A stretch of 64,000 nt of DNA from Maylandia zebra (taxonomy: Eukaryota; Chordata; Actinopteri; Cichliformes; Cichlidae). Under the pieces are notes generated by a model. The model did no database searches. It worked only from the letters and a program-made list of their open reading frames with translations, and was not told the DNA's origin. Shown one piece after another: positions 46,849 through 58,975 of this stretch (position 1 is its first letter; each line of letters begins with the position of its first letter). The position numbers and the translations under genes are program-made. The stretch lies in assembly GCF_041146795.1 (NCBI RefSeq), contig NC_135169.1, positions 13,769,852 to 13,833,851 on the forward strand, written 5' to 3'.

Positions 46849-48794
46849 GTGTATTTTTCTACCTGGGTTTTGTTTACTGCACTGGAAGTGTGTTTGGCAT
46901 CATTTTCATGCTGAAAAATAGAACTTTTTTAGTTGGCATTGCATGATGGATCAAAATCTGATGCTACTTTTCTGTGTTCATAATTCCATCTATTTTTATA
47001 AGATCTAAACACCACTGGTTGTAATGCAGCCCAAACCATGACAGTTCCTCAGACATTTTGTACACGTGGCTGCAGACATTCACTATTGTAGCTCTCACTT
47101 GAACTTCTCCCTACCTTCTGAGAAAAACTTGAACACAAGGTTCAAGGTTTGGATTCATTACTCCATCAGAGCTGTTGCCACTGACTTTCAGTCCAGTTCT
47201 TGGGTAGTTTAGCACACCTCAGCTTTGTCTCCCCGTTTCCTCTTCCTTAAGAAGGACTTTCACTGAGTGAACAGTAGTTGGATCAACTGAAGAGCCAGGT
47301 GCATCTCTCAGGTCCTGTGTCAGGTCTGTGTTGGATCTCTTTCCATTTTTTTGATGACATGACTTTCAGATAATCTTCCTGTATATAGTTAATCTTTTAG
47401 GCCTCAAAATTATTTTGTCCTTCACTTGTCCAGTTTCTTGTAGATTTATTTGCCTTTTTTGGCATCTACTTGATAGAGAGAGTGTTTGTGTCACATTTTT
47501 AAAAGAAATCTAAGGCAACATTTATTGTGTGTGTCAGTGATACTTTTGATGTTTTACATTTGTAATAACAGCTTACTGAGATGCTAGATTTTACTGCAAA
47601 GAAAAAAGTATTTTGGTACTGAGGTAATTCCATGCTGTCAAACAGGGAAGAAGAAGTGACTCACGACCTGCTAAGTTAACCGTTAACAACAGTGAGTCAG
47701 AGGGAGAGTCCCTAGTAAAACATGGTAGGGTGGTTCAATTGGGACTCAGAAACAAAGTTCACTGTCCTCACATTGTCAGATATTTTAGAGTCAGTGAGAA
47801 GCTGCTGTGCTGCAGAAGTTTCTCAAAACCAAAAGAGGTTTCAGTTTTAGTCAGGTGTCTCAAACAGGAAGCCCCAGCTGCATATAAATGTTGTGAGGTT
47901 AGTTTGTTCTTTACATATTGTTATTTTCTGTTTGCATGTTGCAGTTCCTCTCTGCTGCTCCATTGGTCAGTTATTTTCAAAACAATATATTCGCGAGTGA
48001 GTGAGACACAGACTCATTCAAGGGTTTTCATAAATACTTTATAAATTGTGGAAGAAAATTCAAACAAGATAGCAAACATTTTTCAGAGACACTTGAGGCA
48101 AAGTCCTCCTTCTGTTATAACTAAGAAAAAGAGCTGATAGTGAAAATACCCCTCAGATGTGTTGCAGTTGTCGCAGGAAGAACTGATGACCAGAAAAAGG
48201 TCTCAACTGACAAACAAGGAAAATGGAAGGAAATGAAACCGTGATCTGTGCGATATGAAAAAATTATATTGGATGATGATATTAAACACAGACATCGATG
48301 CAGCAAAAGTCTTCTGCCACTAAGTAATATTTAAAGATTATGGAGAGAGTTTACAAATCAGAAGGAAAAAGGAGTCTCCTGTGCTAAAAATTAGCCTTTA
48401 GACTCAAACATAAGAACATAAGAACGGGTGCCATATAATAAAGTTCTACGATGATAATAGCTGACATTTTTTAATACATGGTTTCATGCATTGGTCAAAA
48501 AACTCAACTCCAGGTGCACAACGCCCAGTCGAAAGTACTTTACACAAGTTGAGTTGCCGTGTTTATATTACGAGTTTTGGGTCAAAATATTGAAGGAAAT
48601 CATAGCATACTACACTGCATATGTGATCCCTGTGTGAGCCTAACAGTACACTGAATTAAAGACTGTGCAATCTGCAGTTGATGTCTGTAGACAGGTTAGT
48701 TTCCTGATGACCAAACAGGAGGAGCAATGATAGCTGTAGGCCTCAGGAAGCACTTCCATGACTGTCACTATGTGACTGCAGTAAAGCCAAATGT

Positions 48795-48852
48795 GGCATG
48801 GCAGCCAAGTGAAAAGGCGTGGGTCTAGGTCTTCAATCCTGATCCATACCTT
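48795..48852 (+). pseudogene. tRNA-Thr-derived pseudogene
   Basis: GGCATGGCAGCCAAGTGAAA with AGGCGTGGGTCT and a shortened T-arm end GATCCATACCTTT. It is related to the tRNA-Thr(CGU) genes in aimp1 but deleted in the anticodon/T-arm region. Confidence 0.55.
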
Positions 48853-49037
48853 TAGTATTCATGGGGCAAACTTACACATGCTACATGTGAAAGGATATTT
48901 TCTATGTGGCTGTTGTTGTACATGGTCTAGTAGTTGAAGGTAGTCTTTGGGTCCAGAAAATCAGGTCAGTACATCAATCCTTTGTACGTTTTTTCTAAAC
49001 ATAGCAGTGGGTGACTCATTTGGGTAGTCGTGTACAC

Positions 49038-51733
49038 CAGGGCTGGACTGGGACAAAAAATCTTCCCGGGCATTTTGACTAGAGACCGGCCCACCAGGTA
49101 TTAAAGGAAAAACCATAAAGACTTTGAATGAAAACAAACGCCGTTGTCACAGTGATGTACACTGTCTTGCTGGTACATATGTATCAATCTAATAAACTTA
49201 AACCTACACCATCCTCCCTATTCTGGTATTCTAAACAGTACCTGAAAGTAGACTGCTTGGTCGAGTTAACCTCCTGAACTATCTACAACACATGGTGAAA
49301 ACCTGAAATTAAGACAGAGAAGACTAGAGGTGAGACATGATCATTACTGATTACTAGGGATGGGTATCGTTTAGGTTTTATCCGATACCGGTGCCAAACC
49401 GGTACTTTTGAAACAGTGCCGGTGCTCAAACGGTGCTCAAACCGGTGCTTAAAGAATGGAGAACACAAAATTGGTCCAAAAACCTCTCATGTTCAGCTGT
49501 TTTTTGTAAAAATATAACAATGTTAGCCTTTTCTGCAGCTATGGGGCATATATGGTGTCACTCTTGGCTGGAAGCAGTGCTTAATCAATGGAAAAAACAC
49601 AAACTTTGTCCAAAAACCTCTCATGTTTAACTGTTTCCCACTTTTTCTTTGGTCATTTTAGCCTTTTTAGCCAGGGTGAAGGGAGTATCTGCCATCAAAC
49701 AAGAGGACAGCCGCATGTAGCTATGATGATGTTTGCTAGTTCACCTTACATGCATTAATGTAATAACGTGGTTAGCCTACTCAACGTAAATTACACACGA
49801 ACAACATTAAACTACTCACGCAGAGAAGAACGGCTGCTGCCATCATCATCCGTCATCATTTCTGCTACACTGGCAGGGCTAGGGGCCAGGACTCTCCTCT
49901 TCGTGTTTTTGGGGGATGTTGCATAACAGGCAACCCACCCGCAGTAGATGTGCTCGATGTGAGGTCTCGCAGCAAGCTATCAAATACGGCGCATTTCTGG
50001 GCTTTTAAAAAAAACGCTATGCGTTGCCAGGTGTTTCATCGGATTCGAGGTGTTACTTCCTTTGACAGTATCACAGTATCAGCTTAAAGCACTTGTTGCA
50101 GGCTGCTGAGTTTGCATATTTTGCTATGAAGTACAGCCAGACTTTTAACCGCTTCGCCTTGGGCATTTTTAATCTGTAGCTCTGCTTTAACAGAACGTAC
50201 GTACCTGGCCCCGCCTACTATCCTCGGAAACGTAAAATGATTGGCTAGAATCTAAAGTGTATCACAGCTCAGGAAAAAAAAGCACCGAAATAAAGCACCG
50301 AAATGTGCGCTGCTTTTCGGTCTGGTTACTACCGTTTATGTCACCCATCCCTACTGATTACTGATGACAGATTTAGATATATTTTCATAAAGCATTCATT
50401 TGCCACATCAATAAACAGCATGGCAGGGCAAAATATTTTTTCTAACATGGCAACCTTTAATAAGTGAAAGGAGACAGAAAGACAGGTGAGAAAGAATAAA
50501 ACTTAATTGACTTTTTGATGGCATTTTACACACAGTACTGGTGCAGTATCTAGAAAATGTGGGAAAATACTGGCATCATATCCAATACTTAGTTCTGAAG
50601 AAATTATGTTGGGACCCTCAAAAAAATTACTATGTACAATAATGGATTTCTATATTTTACATCAGATGAAAACATTTGTTTTCAGATAATTATTTATTCA
50701 AAGTTTTTAAATGACATAACAAAGAAAAGTATTTCTTTGTGCCAACCTTTCCCTTTTAATTCCCTACATGGACCCCTGGCAACGCTTTGCTAGATCCGCA
50801 CCTGCACAGTTACCAGCTGTCAGCTACCTAAAAAAGGATCCTGGTGTTATTTGTCTCTCAGAAACAGTTCATAACTTCCCTTCAACTCATTCATGTCACC
50901 TAAAAGGTAAACCTGTTTCTCCATCACCTGTTCAGCTCTGATGATTCAGTAAGGACATCTCCTGGTTTCATCTTCATGTTTCCCTCTCACCACATATCCA
51001 AACCGATATCATGACCAGCAGCTTTACAGCTGTGGCTCCAGCAAACATCAGCTGATACTAGAAATTAATATTAAATAAATTCTAACAACAGCTGATCAAG
51101 CTTAAACATGCTGCTGTTGTTTAGCGCGACATCTGCTGGTTTCCTCTTTCTGGGGCAAAGTGGGCGATAAATAAGAGAGAAAAGCCGATCAGCTGATTAT
51201 TGATCAGTTTCATGATTGATGTAGAAACAGGAGAGAGAGGGGAGAGGATGAGAGAAGAAGAGGCAGCTGTGCAGCAAAGACACAGAATAACTCCAGCTTT
51301 GTGCCTTTTTCATTGTAGCTGAAGTACGGGACAAACTGTTCCTTTTCACCTCAATACGAGACGATTCCATTTTTTACGGGACAGTTGGCAACTCTAATAA
51401 CTAACCTTATAAATAAAATAAGATAAAACAAGTTCAACATCAGTAATATCATAGCACCCGCCCAGCTGTATATAAACTCCGTCATGCTAGCTAGCACGCA
51501 GTACGACTAAAAAGTCAGCACAACAAAGATAAACTCCACCTAAACTTGGTTTATATCTGACCCAGATAGACTGCAGGTCATAAATTCTTACCTGAAGTTC
51601 AGTTCACCACCTCAGGTCTCTGCTCCTCCTGCCTTTCCGTCATCCACCTGCCAGCGTGTTGCACCTGCTGGCCTCCACCACTTGCTAATGTTACTGAATC
51701 TGTGGAAGCTCCGCAATAGCCACCACCAAACAA
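49038..51733 (+). repeat. Second copy of the 24.3-25.6 kb block
   Basis: The order of unique landmarks is the same as in 24331-25585: GGCTGGACTGGGACAAAAAA, GACTAGAGACCGGCCCACCA, GGACCCCTGGCAACGC, AGGATCCTGGTGTTATTTGT, CAGCAAACATCAGCTGATAC, CATTTTTTACGGGACAG, TGAATCTGTGGAAGCTCCGC. This copy keeps extra sequence near 50.4-50.7 kb that is missing at 24.5 kb and is split by a 1-kb hAT insertion. It lacks the AGTAACT-rich termini of the 23904-25728 element. Confidence 0.75.
49355..50353. mobile_element. hAT element (TAGGGATGGG type)
   Basis: The ends TAGGGATGGGT / ACCCATCCCTA are flanked by a perfect 8-bp duplication CTGATTAC (49347-49354, 50354-50361). Both subterminal regions carry ACCGGT/CACCGAAA units. 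There is no transposase. It is 999 bp long. Confidence 0.9.
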
Positions 51734-52506
51734 CTAAGTTATTTTTACACATCTCCCTTCATCTGGCCAATCCACCACCTTTCAGTGTTTATACCGTTAC
51801 GGAAGAAAAAAACGGAAAAAAAAAACCATCGGCCCATAAAAACGAAAAACCACCAACCCAGCTACACTGAAAACGCTACGTCCAGATGAACAGAATCAAC
51901 TTTTGGAGATTTACTGACCTGGATGATTGAGCATGCATTAAGACGTTAAACACCACTTCATAAATTTACAGTGGCATGTGGTAATTTCCATCCCTGGCAT
52001 TGCTCAGGTTTGATTTTGGTCAATTTTTTAAGATCTGGTTCCTTGAGCCATTTTATGAGCTCAGGATTTTGTGTTCTCAGTTTCTTATATTTTAGTATCA
52101 ATTGTTCCTTTAAAAATGATTTTATTAATTAGCAATAGTGTGCTTTGATGCACAAAATTGTTGCTGCTGAAAAGTAAGATGGTGTGCCTCAGGATTTTAC
52201 TGTCCTATGTACATTTTTTATTGACCTGCGAACACACATGTAATGTATAAAGTGCTCTGAGTGCTGCAGTAGAGTACAAAGGATCTATATAAGGCATGAT
52301 ATAATTCTCTGGAAAACTTGTTTGAGTCCATAAGAAGAGATTCATTCTTAAATCTGGAGGAAGATTTTTTTTTTCAGTAAATATTAATGTTAGCCCGCGA
52401 CCTTGTTCCAGTTTTGAATTTTGGCCCACTGTGTATTTGAGTTTGACACCCCTGCTTTAATCCATCAAGCTTCAATAGAAAGGATCAGAGCAGTCCCTGG
52501 GTATAA

Positions 52507-52985
52507 GGCAAGGCAAGGCAAGGCAAGGCAAGTTTATTTGTATAGCACAATTCAACAACAAGGTGATTCAAAGTGCTTTACAGAGACATTAGAAACAAGA
52601 ACAAATAAAAAGCATGATTTAAAATTGATTAAAACAAGCAAATAAACTAACTAATTAACAAACAAACAAACAAACAAACAAACAAACAAACAAAACAGTA
52701 TATAAAATCAAAACAGATAAAATACAGATATAAGATAGAAGGGAAAACAAACTTTAAGGGAACAGTCACTTCACCTCTAGTAGCTTGACTTAAAAAGAAG
52801 CACACTATACAAACTATACAGTACAGTATATATAGAGAGGAGACAACAAGGCTCTGGTTATATCTGTGCAAAAGTAAGTAAGTAAGTAAAAGTAAGCAAG
52901 TTTAGAAAGATGAGTTTTTAGCTGTTTTTTAAAAGCAACCACTGAGTCCAGTGTTGTTGTGTCTGTTGACCCAAGACGGCTTATA
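52507..52985 (-). mobile_element. L2-type LINE 3' end with (AGGCA)n tail
   Basis: The minus strand encodes DSVVAFKKQLKTHLSKLAYF, an L2-type polymerase C-terminus. It is then followed by the UTR with GTAAAGCACTTTGAATCACC and TATACAAATAAACTTGCC, ending in a (TTGCC)n tail. Short CAAA and AAGT repeats lie inside. It is 5' truncated. Confidence 0.75.
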
Positions 52986-53032
52986 TTTCCATGGCGACTT
53001 ATAATTAATGGCTGCGATAAAGCCATTTAAAC

Positions 53033-53353
53033 CAGCGGTCCCCAACCTTTTTTGCGCTACAGACCGGTTTGTGCGCGACAATATTTTCACGGACCGGCCT
53101 TTAAGGTGTCGCGGATAAATACAACAAAATAAAACTAGTACCGGTACCCAAAAAAATAAGATTTATTCATAACACACATGAAAAGACCCGGGAAAACAGA
53201 GTTAACGAAAAAAAAACGATAACAAAATAACGCTAAAATCCGATAAAAACCCTGAAAACCATACATTTCACATCCGAGTCTCACTCTCGTGGCCCGGTAG
53301 CAAATGACTCACGGACCGGTACCGTTCCGTGGCCCGGGGGTTGGGGACCGCTG
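53033..53353. mobile_element. hAT-type non-autonomous element
   Basis: CAGCGGTCCCCAACC and GGTTGGGGACCGCTG are perfect 15-bp inverted ends, flanked by the 8-bp duplication ATTTAAAC (53025-53032, 53354-53361). At 321 bp it is the longest of the three family members in the window. Confidence 0.92.
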
Positions 53354-53887
53354 ATTTAAACCATCGTACATAGAAAAAACTTGCAATACATCGAGTTTAT
53401 TTGATATATCGCCCACCCCTAGTTCTTTGTTTGAGAAATTAAGTTAGGCATAAGTCGCATAATTACATATTTAAGAATTAGATGTGAAGATGCAATATGC
53501 TGAACCATGGTATTCACATTTGAGACTAGAAAGTCTGAGAGTCAGCTGTAACTTGATAATTGATAGTTGAAAATACTTCAGGTCTTTTACTTGTAGTTTT
53601 GAATGTTATCTGTAATGTTTCCTGTAATGCTGCTAGAAAATACAATCCCACATTACAAAATTTGTTAAGGTGTTGAGGTCAAGTGTGAAACTGCTGTCTA
53701 CTGAACTGGCATCGACTTGTGTGGCTCAGGTGTCATTTTGGCCCATTCTTACACAAACAGTCTTCAGATCCTGAAAGTTCTGTGGGCCCCTGCTATGAAC
53801 TCTATGTGCTATGAAGAGTTTATTCTAATTTAGTATCAATTATTCAGTCAAGTAATCAGATAAGAAATGCTTATTAATGATTAATAG

Positions 53888-55327
53888 TAGGGCTGGGCCA
53901 TATTATACCGTTCACGGTAATACCGGTATAATGTTAGGCAACGATAGGAAAATGAAATATCGCGATAGAATGGGAGTAAAACGCGCATGCGCGGTGCCTT
54001 TGTTTTCATACGCACATGGCCGATTGTTGAGTGAAACAGATGAACCAGAATTGGTTTGTAAAAATGGTGCAACTTCCGTGATGTGGAACTGGTTTGGTGT
54101 TTGTCTGTCAGATACACAACAAAGCACATTTTTTTGCAGAACATGCAAGCGGCCGTTGTTATTGTCATATTTGTCGGACTAAGATGCTCTTAAATCTGGG
54201 AGTAATCTGGGTCCTAAACTCCGTATGCTTCAGGTCAAACAACACTGCAGCATCACTTAGAGTTAAAAACTGTCTAAATTTTTTCATCTTTAATAAAACG
54301 ATCAGCATTGCTGCTTTACCAGGTGTAACTATAAAGTTTAACTTCCAGGCATCCATGAAAACAAAAGTTATTACATTTAACGGAGTTAGAAGTTAGCAGG
54401 AAGCTAGCGGAAGTTAGCTCGCTAGTTTCGCTAGTTACCTAAGCATGATATTGCATGTTCTGACGGAGAGATTTCTGAAAAAAATCAAACGTGCAGCTCT
54501 GCTATCACTTCCAACATAAATGAAGACAGGAAACTAAACAGCAGTGATGTTTGTAGGGTTACTGAAGTTGGGCTAGCTGGTATATAATGATGTGCTACGT
54601 GATCGCTAGCGACACAGCTATGTTAGCATAACATAAACAGTGAAGCTGGAGGACGAACACTAACACTTTTCCACTTATTAAAGTTAACGTGAAGGTTCTT
54701 CATGGTTAGAGACAAATGCAATCGCATGGCAGGATGCTGTAAACGGACCAAACTTCAGTCAGGAGAACAACTGAGATAATCCATCCACAATGCGAGGTTA
54801 GTCATTAATATACTGCAACAACATGGGAATAGAGCAGCTGCCAGAGAATTCAACATTAATGAATCAATGGTACAGAAGTGGAGGAAGCAAGAAGAATGAG
54901 TTTAATAAAGTTTGATTTATCTGACTGCTTTGTTTCGCTTAATGTGCCTTATAATCCCGTGCACCTTATGGTCCGAAAAATGCATACTGCACACTACAGT
55001 TTAATGTTGAAAGCACCTCTTTTTAACTTCAGTGGATATTATACATGGTTATGCTCAGGATATGTCAGCCCATTTCTACTGGAAATGCCTTTTGGTTAAA
55101 CTTTCAGCAAGGAATTTGCATTTGCACTGTTACATTTTTATAAAGCTTTAATGTACATAAAAACCAGCTTCTTGTTTATGTGAAAATAAATGGAAGGTTG
55201 TCTTTTTGCGCTAGTAATGTTGTGGAGTTGTATTTTGTCTCGCATCAATTATATCGTCGGTTATATCGTTATCGCAAATTTTCAAATATATCGTGATAAA
55301 TATTTTTGGCCATATCGCCCTGCTCTA
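53888..55327. mobile_element. hAT-like element carrying a pogo/Tigger fragment
   Basis: The ends TAGGGCTGGGCCATAT / ATATCGCCCTGCTCTA are flanked by a perfect 8-bp duplication ATTAATAG (53880-53887, 55328-55335). Inside, at about 54815-54897, the plus strand reads HGNRAAAREFNINESMVQKW, the first helix-turn-helix of pogo/Tigger transposases. TTATAATCCCGTGCACCTTA and TGGTCCGAAAAATGC nearby belong to the same Tigger-type repeat. So an older pogo-type insert lies within the hAT-like shell. Confidence 0.8.
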
Positions 55328-55942
55328 ATTAATAGTAAATATTCAAAAGAGGGAAAAAGCAAAGGTCTACCCAAACAAATTTGCTTATGTGCAAGATGCT
55401 GTGCCTCAGAGTGTTTTTTCCCCATGGCATTTTTATTGGCCTGCAAAAAACCCCAAACTGTATAGTTATAATTTTAAACATTAATGTAGTTGTAATATTT
55501 ATTTTGAGTGACTGCGATGTTTATCAAACATGAAAAAAGTTTATGTTGAGAAACATAATGTTAGAAGACTCATATAGTCTGGGATTGGACTGTGAGTCCT
55601 GTGTTTGTGTTCTGTCTTCCTGGCTGTCTGCCTTCCCTGTCTTGTTCAGTTAATAAATTTGTAGTACTGTCCCTATAGCCATATAGTCATTTCCCCTGTT
55701 GCCAGGTTTAAAAAAGGACGGTGTTAATTTTCATGAACGAGATGCCCTCATGACTTATCGAGTGATGCTGCTGGTAAGCCAATCGCTGGCATTCAGTCTA
55801 TGACGTCACATTTTAGTACTTGCTCGGATCAGTTGGAACCCGAGGTGAGCAAGTATTAAAAAGTACTTGATATCAGGTACTATAACCTAATGGAAAACCC
55901 TGAAAATAGTGGCAAACCATGCCGAGTCGATCTGAGTAGGTA

Positions 55943-57624
55943 CAGTTGAGACCAAAATTATTATCCCCCCTCATGACATTGGACAACACTCTTGATTTCA
56001 ATATGAAAATGTTAACAATGAGAGCATTCTTATAGTGTATCTGTTTCCAAAATAACAATGTCCCTAAATTCAATCAGGATATTTTATTGATACGCCGAGT
56101 TGAAACAAAAAAGGGCAAAAATGAGACATCCAAAATTAGTAGCCACATGGCTATTAAGATACTGTACCCTTTCTGAGCTACAACTGACAACAATATCTTA
56201 GAGATTGGTTGGCACAGGTCTCCTGAGATATTTTGGCCCATTCCACCATTGCACATTCTTCTAGCTGGTCCAGATTGCATGATTTCCGAGCACGGTCATT
56301 CACTTTGAGCACTCGCCACAGATTCTCAATAGGATTGAGGTCTGGGCTCTGTGTGGGCCACTCCAGGATCTTGGTTTTGGTATCCTTGAGGAACTGTTGG
56401 AATATTTTGGTGTATGCTTTGGGTTATTGTCTTGTTAGAAGACTCAGCGACAACCTAAGCCTAGACTTCTTCTGGACTGATGGTCCTGAAACCCACCACC
56501 ATGAAGACCCCTCACAACTGTGTTCCTTGAAACAACTCCAGAAGAGTCAGCAAGAGTCGGCCAGGTCAGCAACAATGGTCTTGGCAGATGTACAGGATTC
56601 CTTGTGTAACCGGTCTGCAAGTGTTACGCCTGTCAATGCGTTGTGTTCTGGCGTGAAAGTAAGAGGCAGGAGACAGCACTGGGCCTTTGGCTTTTTACTG
56701 CACATCTGCAACACAGAAGTAAAGGTCTGAGCTGTTTGTGTCACGCGCCTGCCAGGACACCTCTCCCCGAACGAGTCTCTTAATAACAAAACGTAGCAGT
56801 TCGGCTATATTCACATTGCAGCTTGGGGTCTAAACAAACTTTAATTAGCTGAGAGCAACGTGGCAAGTGACTTACCTCCGGCCACGCTGAAAGGAGCTGT
56901 GACCGGGACACACGTGCACGCGCCTACGTCACCACGCAGCACACAAAAACACGAACACACACAGACTCAGATAACATAGGTAGGAGATTGAGATGCAAAA
57001 TGAAATATTTAATTTTAAAGAAAAGGTGTTTTGGGTCAAATTCACAAGTATTTAACGCATTTGTTACACTTGCTGACATCTCTGAATATTTTCCTCTCCA
57101 GAGTTCTTGAAATCTTGCACTTACAGCCACAGCCAGGTTTGTTTCTTACAGAATTTTTCTCCTTGTACTTGGCAATGATGCAACGTATAGCAGTTCTAGA
57201 CACTGTGAATCAATTGGAAATGCCAGTGTAGCCTTCCCTTCTTTCTGAGCTCCAGACTTATTTCCTTTGTTTCTGGCACGGTGAATAACAGTAGTCCCTC
57301 TCATGTGTTAAAGTGTCCCGTTCCTTTTTATGTTGACTGAATGTTGCAAGGAAGCCAATTGACTGCACAGGTGTGGTTTCTGTAGGTTACTGTAGGTGTG
57401 TTTTGAAAGAAAATATTCACATGGGGCTAATATTTTTGAACACTGCATTTCTTTTGCTATATTTGATGTCAAGCAAGCCTAAGAATACATTTTATATTAC
57501 AAAATGTACCAAAAGCTATTAAATAGCACTGGTGAATGTTGCATTATATCAAGTTTCATCAATGTTGCAAACATTGGGAAGAGTTTTAGGAGTCCTGGGG
57601 GGCTAATAATTTTTGCCTCAACTG
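55943..57624 (-). mobile_element. Decayed Tc1-like transposon
   Basis: Inverted ends CAGTTGAGACCAAAATTATT and AATAATTTTTGCCTCAACTG enclose minus-strand transposase. WPTQSPDLNPIENLWRVLK at about 56.3 kb is the diagnostic DD34E C-terminal motif, followed by VNDRARKSCNLDQLEECAMV. The left flank is TA; the right is TT, presumably mutated. An unrelated CpG-containing insert at about 56630-57030 interrupts it. Confidence 0.85.
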
Positions 57625-57848
57625 TTCTAATGGAAAAGGGGCTTATGGTTTCTCCCTTCCTGTTCCCATGTTCATCTCTCTGTGTTTTGTCGTTTTGTCT
57701 CCCCAGTCTATCTTGTCCCCATGTTTATCCCCACACTCAGTGTCATGTTCACGTGTCACTGGCCTGCGATTTAATCTGAGATGCTAAAATTTCAAGGGAA
57801 GGAGTCTATATATGGGTGCAAGTGTATGTGAAGCAGAATGTGTAGTGA

Positions 57849-57920
57849 GGCATGGTGGCCAAGTGATAAGGCATTGGTCTTTGGTAAATCGCAGCTCATG
57901 GGTTCAAACCCCATTCATAC
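57849..57920 (+). pseudogene. tRNA-Thr-derived pseudogene
   Basis: Acceptor, D arm and T arm (GGCATGGTGGCCAAGTGATA; CATGGGTTCAAACCCCAT) match the tRNA-Thr genes in aimp1. The anticodon arm is scrambled (TTGGTCTTTGGTAAATC), so no proper anticodon loop forms. Confidence 0.7.
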
Positions 57921-58154
57921 CTTTCCTGTAATCTTGAATGGGGCTCCATGCTAAGAATGGAAACAAACAAGGATTTTAGTCTACTATTGGAGTAGGACTA
58001 TTATACTAGTGGACTGATATCATATAATGAGGTACCTAATAACAGAGAAGAGATGCACAATATCTTTAAACACAAGAACTGGATAGACTTGTGAATTAAT
58101 TTGACCTAATTTTAATGACTAGCAGTGGTCATTCATTTTTCTATGCATTTAATA

Positions 58155-58306
58155 GCCTCGCTTCGGTCAGTCTGCCCAAGGGCAGCTGTGGCTACAACAG
58201 TAGCTTGCCTCCACCAGTGTGTGAATGCGAGAGTGAATGAATAGTGGAATTGTAAAGTGCTTTGGGTGCCTAGAAAAGCGCTATATAAATGCAATCCATT
58301 ATTATT
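58155..58306 (+). repeat. SINE tail fragment
   Basis: The 3' half of the SINE family at 18913: CCTCGCTTCGGTCAGTCTGC, GCAGCTGTGGCTACAACAGT, AAAAGCGCTATATAAATGCA, ending in ATT repeats. Confidence 0.8.
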
Positions 58307-58362
58307 AATTTGACTGACCAGTCTAAGCACTCACTGAGACTTGCATCAATGTTAGGGTTGTA

Positions 58363-58975
58363 AACATCTGCACCTGGTTTGGGAACAGCACCAAGCAGGA
58401 CAGACGAGATCTGCAAAGAGTGGTGCGCTCAGCCGAACGCATCATTCAATCAGAGCTCCCTGACCTGCTGTCCATCTACACCAAGCGGTGCAAGTCCAAA
58501 GCTAGGAAGATTATGATGGACCTCTCCCATCCCAACAATGGAGGTCTGGGAAGCGCTTCCGCTCCCTTAAGGCCAAAACAGAGAGAATGAGGAGGAGCTT
58601 CTTCCCCCAGGCTATTCGGGGCCTGAACCAGGTGTAGGACTGGACTCTCCCAAACACGTCACTATAAGACTGGACTCTCACACACGTCACCACACGCACC
58701 ACCACACATTTCCTATAATCCTATAATTCCTATACTTTATAATCTTTATAATCTTTATAATCTCTTCTTCTATTTGCACATTCTTAACTGTAAATTCCCA
58801 AGTTAATTTGTAATTTTTGTAGTAAACTGTAAATTGTAAATATTGTAAAACTTTTCTTCTGTCATTTAATGGTCGGGCATTGTACAGCTACAAGCATTTC
58901 ACCCCCATGTCATACTGTGTATGGTTGTGTGTGTGTGACAGATAAAATTTGAATTTGTATTTGAATTTGTAAACT
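58363..58975 (+). mobile_element. LINE 3' end (CR1/Rex-like)
   Basis: The plus strand encodes the polymerase C-terminus DLQRVVRSAERIIQSELPDL, YTKRCKSKARKIMMDLSHP and RRSFFPQAIRGLNQV with one frameshift. A 3' UTR follows with CATTTCACCCCCATGTCATA and a terminal TTTGAATTTGTA repeat. This is the familiar ending of a widespread fish LINE. It is 5' truncated. Confidence 0.8.

Larger units (their letters stand above)
40366..47480 (-). mobile_element. Tc1-like transposon split by later insertions
   Basis: Minus-strand transposase pieces occur in order: RSNTDLTQDLRDA and SVDPTTV at about 47.3 kb, IDGIMN-EK-HQILIHHAMP at about 46.9-47.0 kb, NITEAVWNPLDGEQNKRE at about 45.7 kb, and the C-terminal KEIIGKL...GGH at 40.5 kb. 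This is the Tc1 (DD34E) domain order. The gap between the last two pieces is 5.1 kb of inserted DNA bounded by TTAA on each side. A second, LTR-like insert separates the 45.7 and 46.9 kb pieces. A left end GCAATACTGTGCAAAAGTC is present; the right terminus is not recognisable. Confidence 0.8.

Noticed and set aside
52507-52533. (AGGCA)n as a separate satellite or CRISPR-like repeat
   Set aside because: It is the terminal tail of an L2-type LINE; unit and count are typical and there are no spacers.
53877-54396. Overlapping 100-codon frames on both strands
   Set aside because: They lie in a hAT-like element with a perfect target duplication; no transposase or host domain.
56233-56730. 165-codon plus-strand frame
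   Set aside because: Antisense of the Tc1 transposase C-terminal region; the real signal is the minus-strand SPDLNPIENLW motif.
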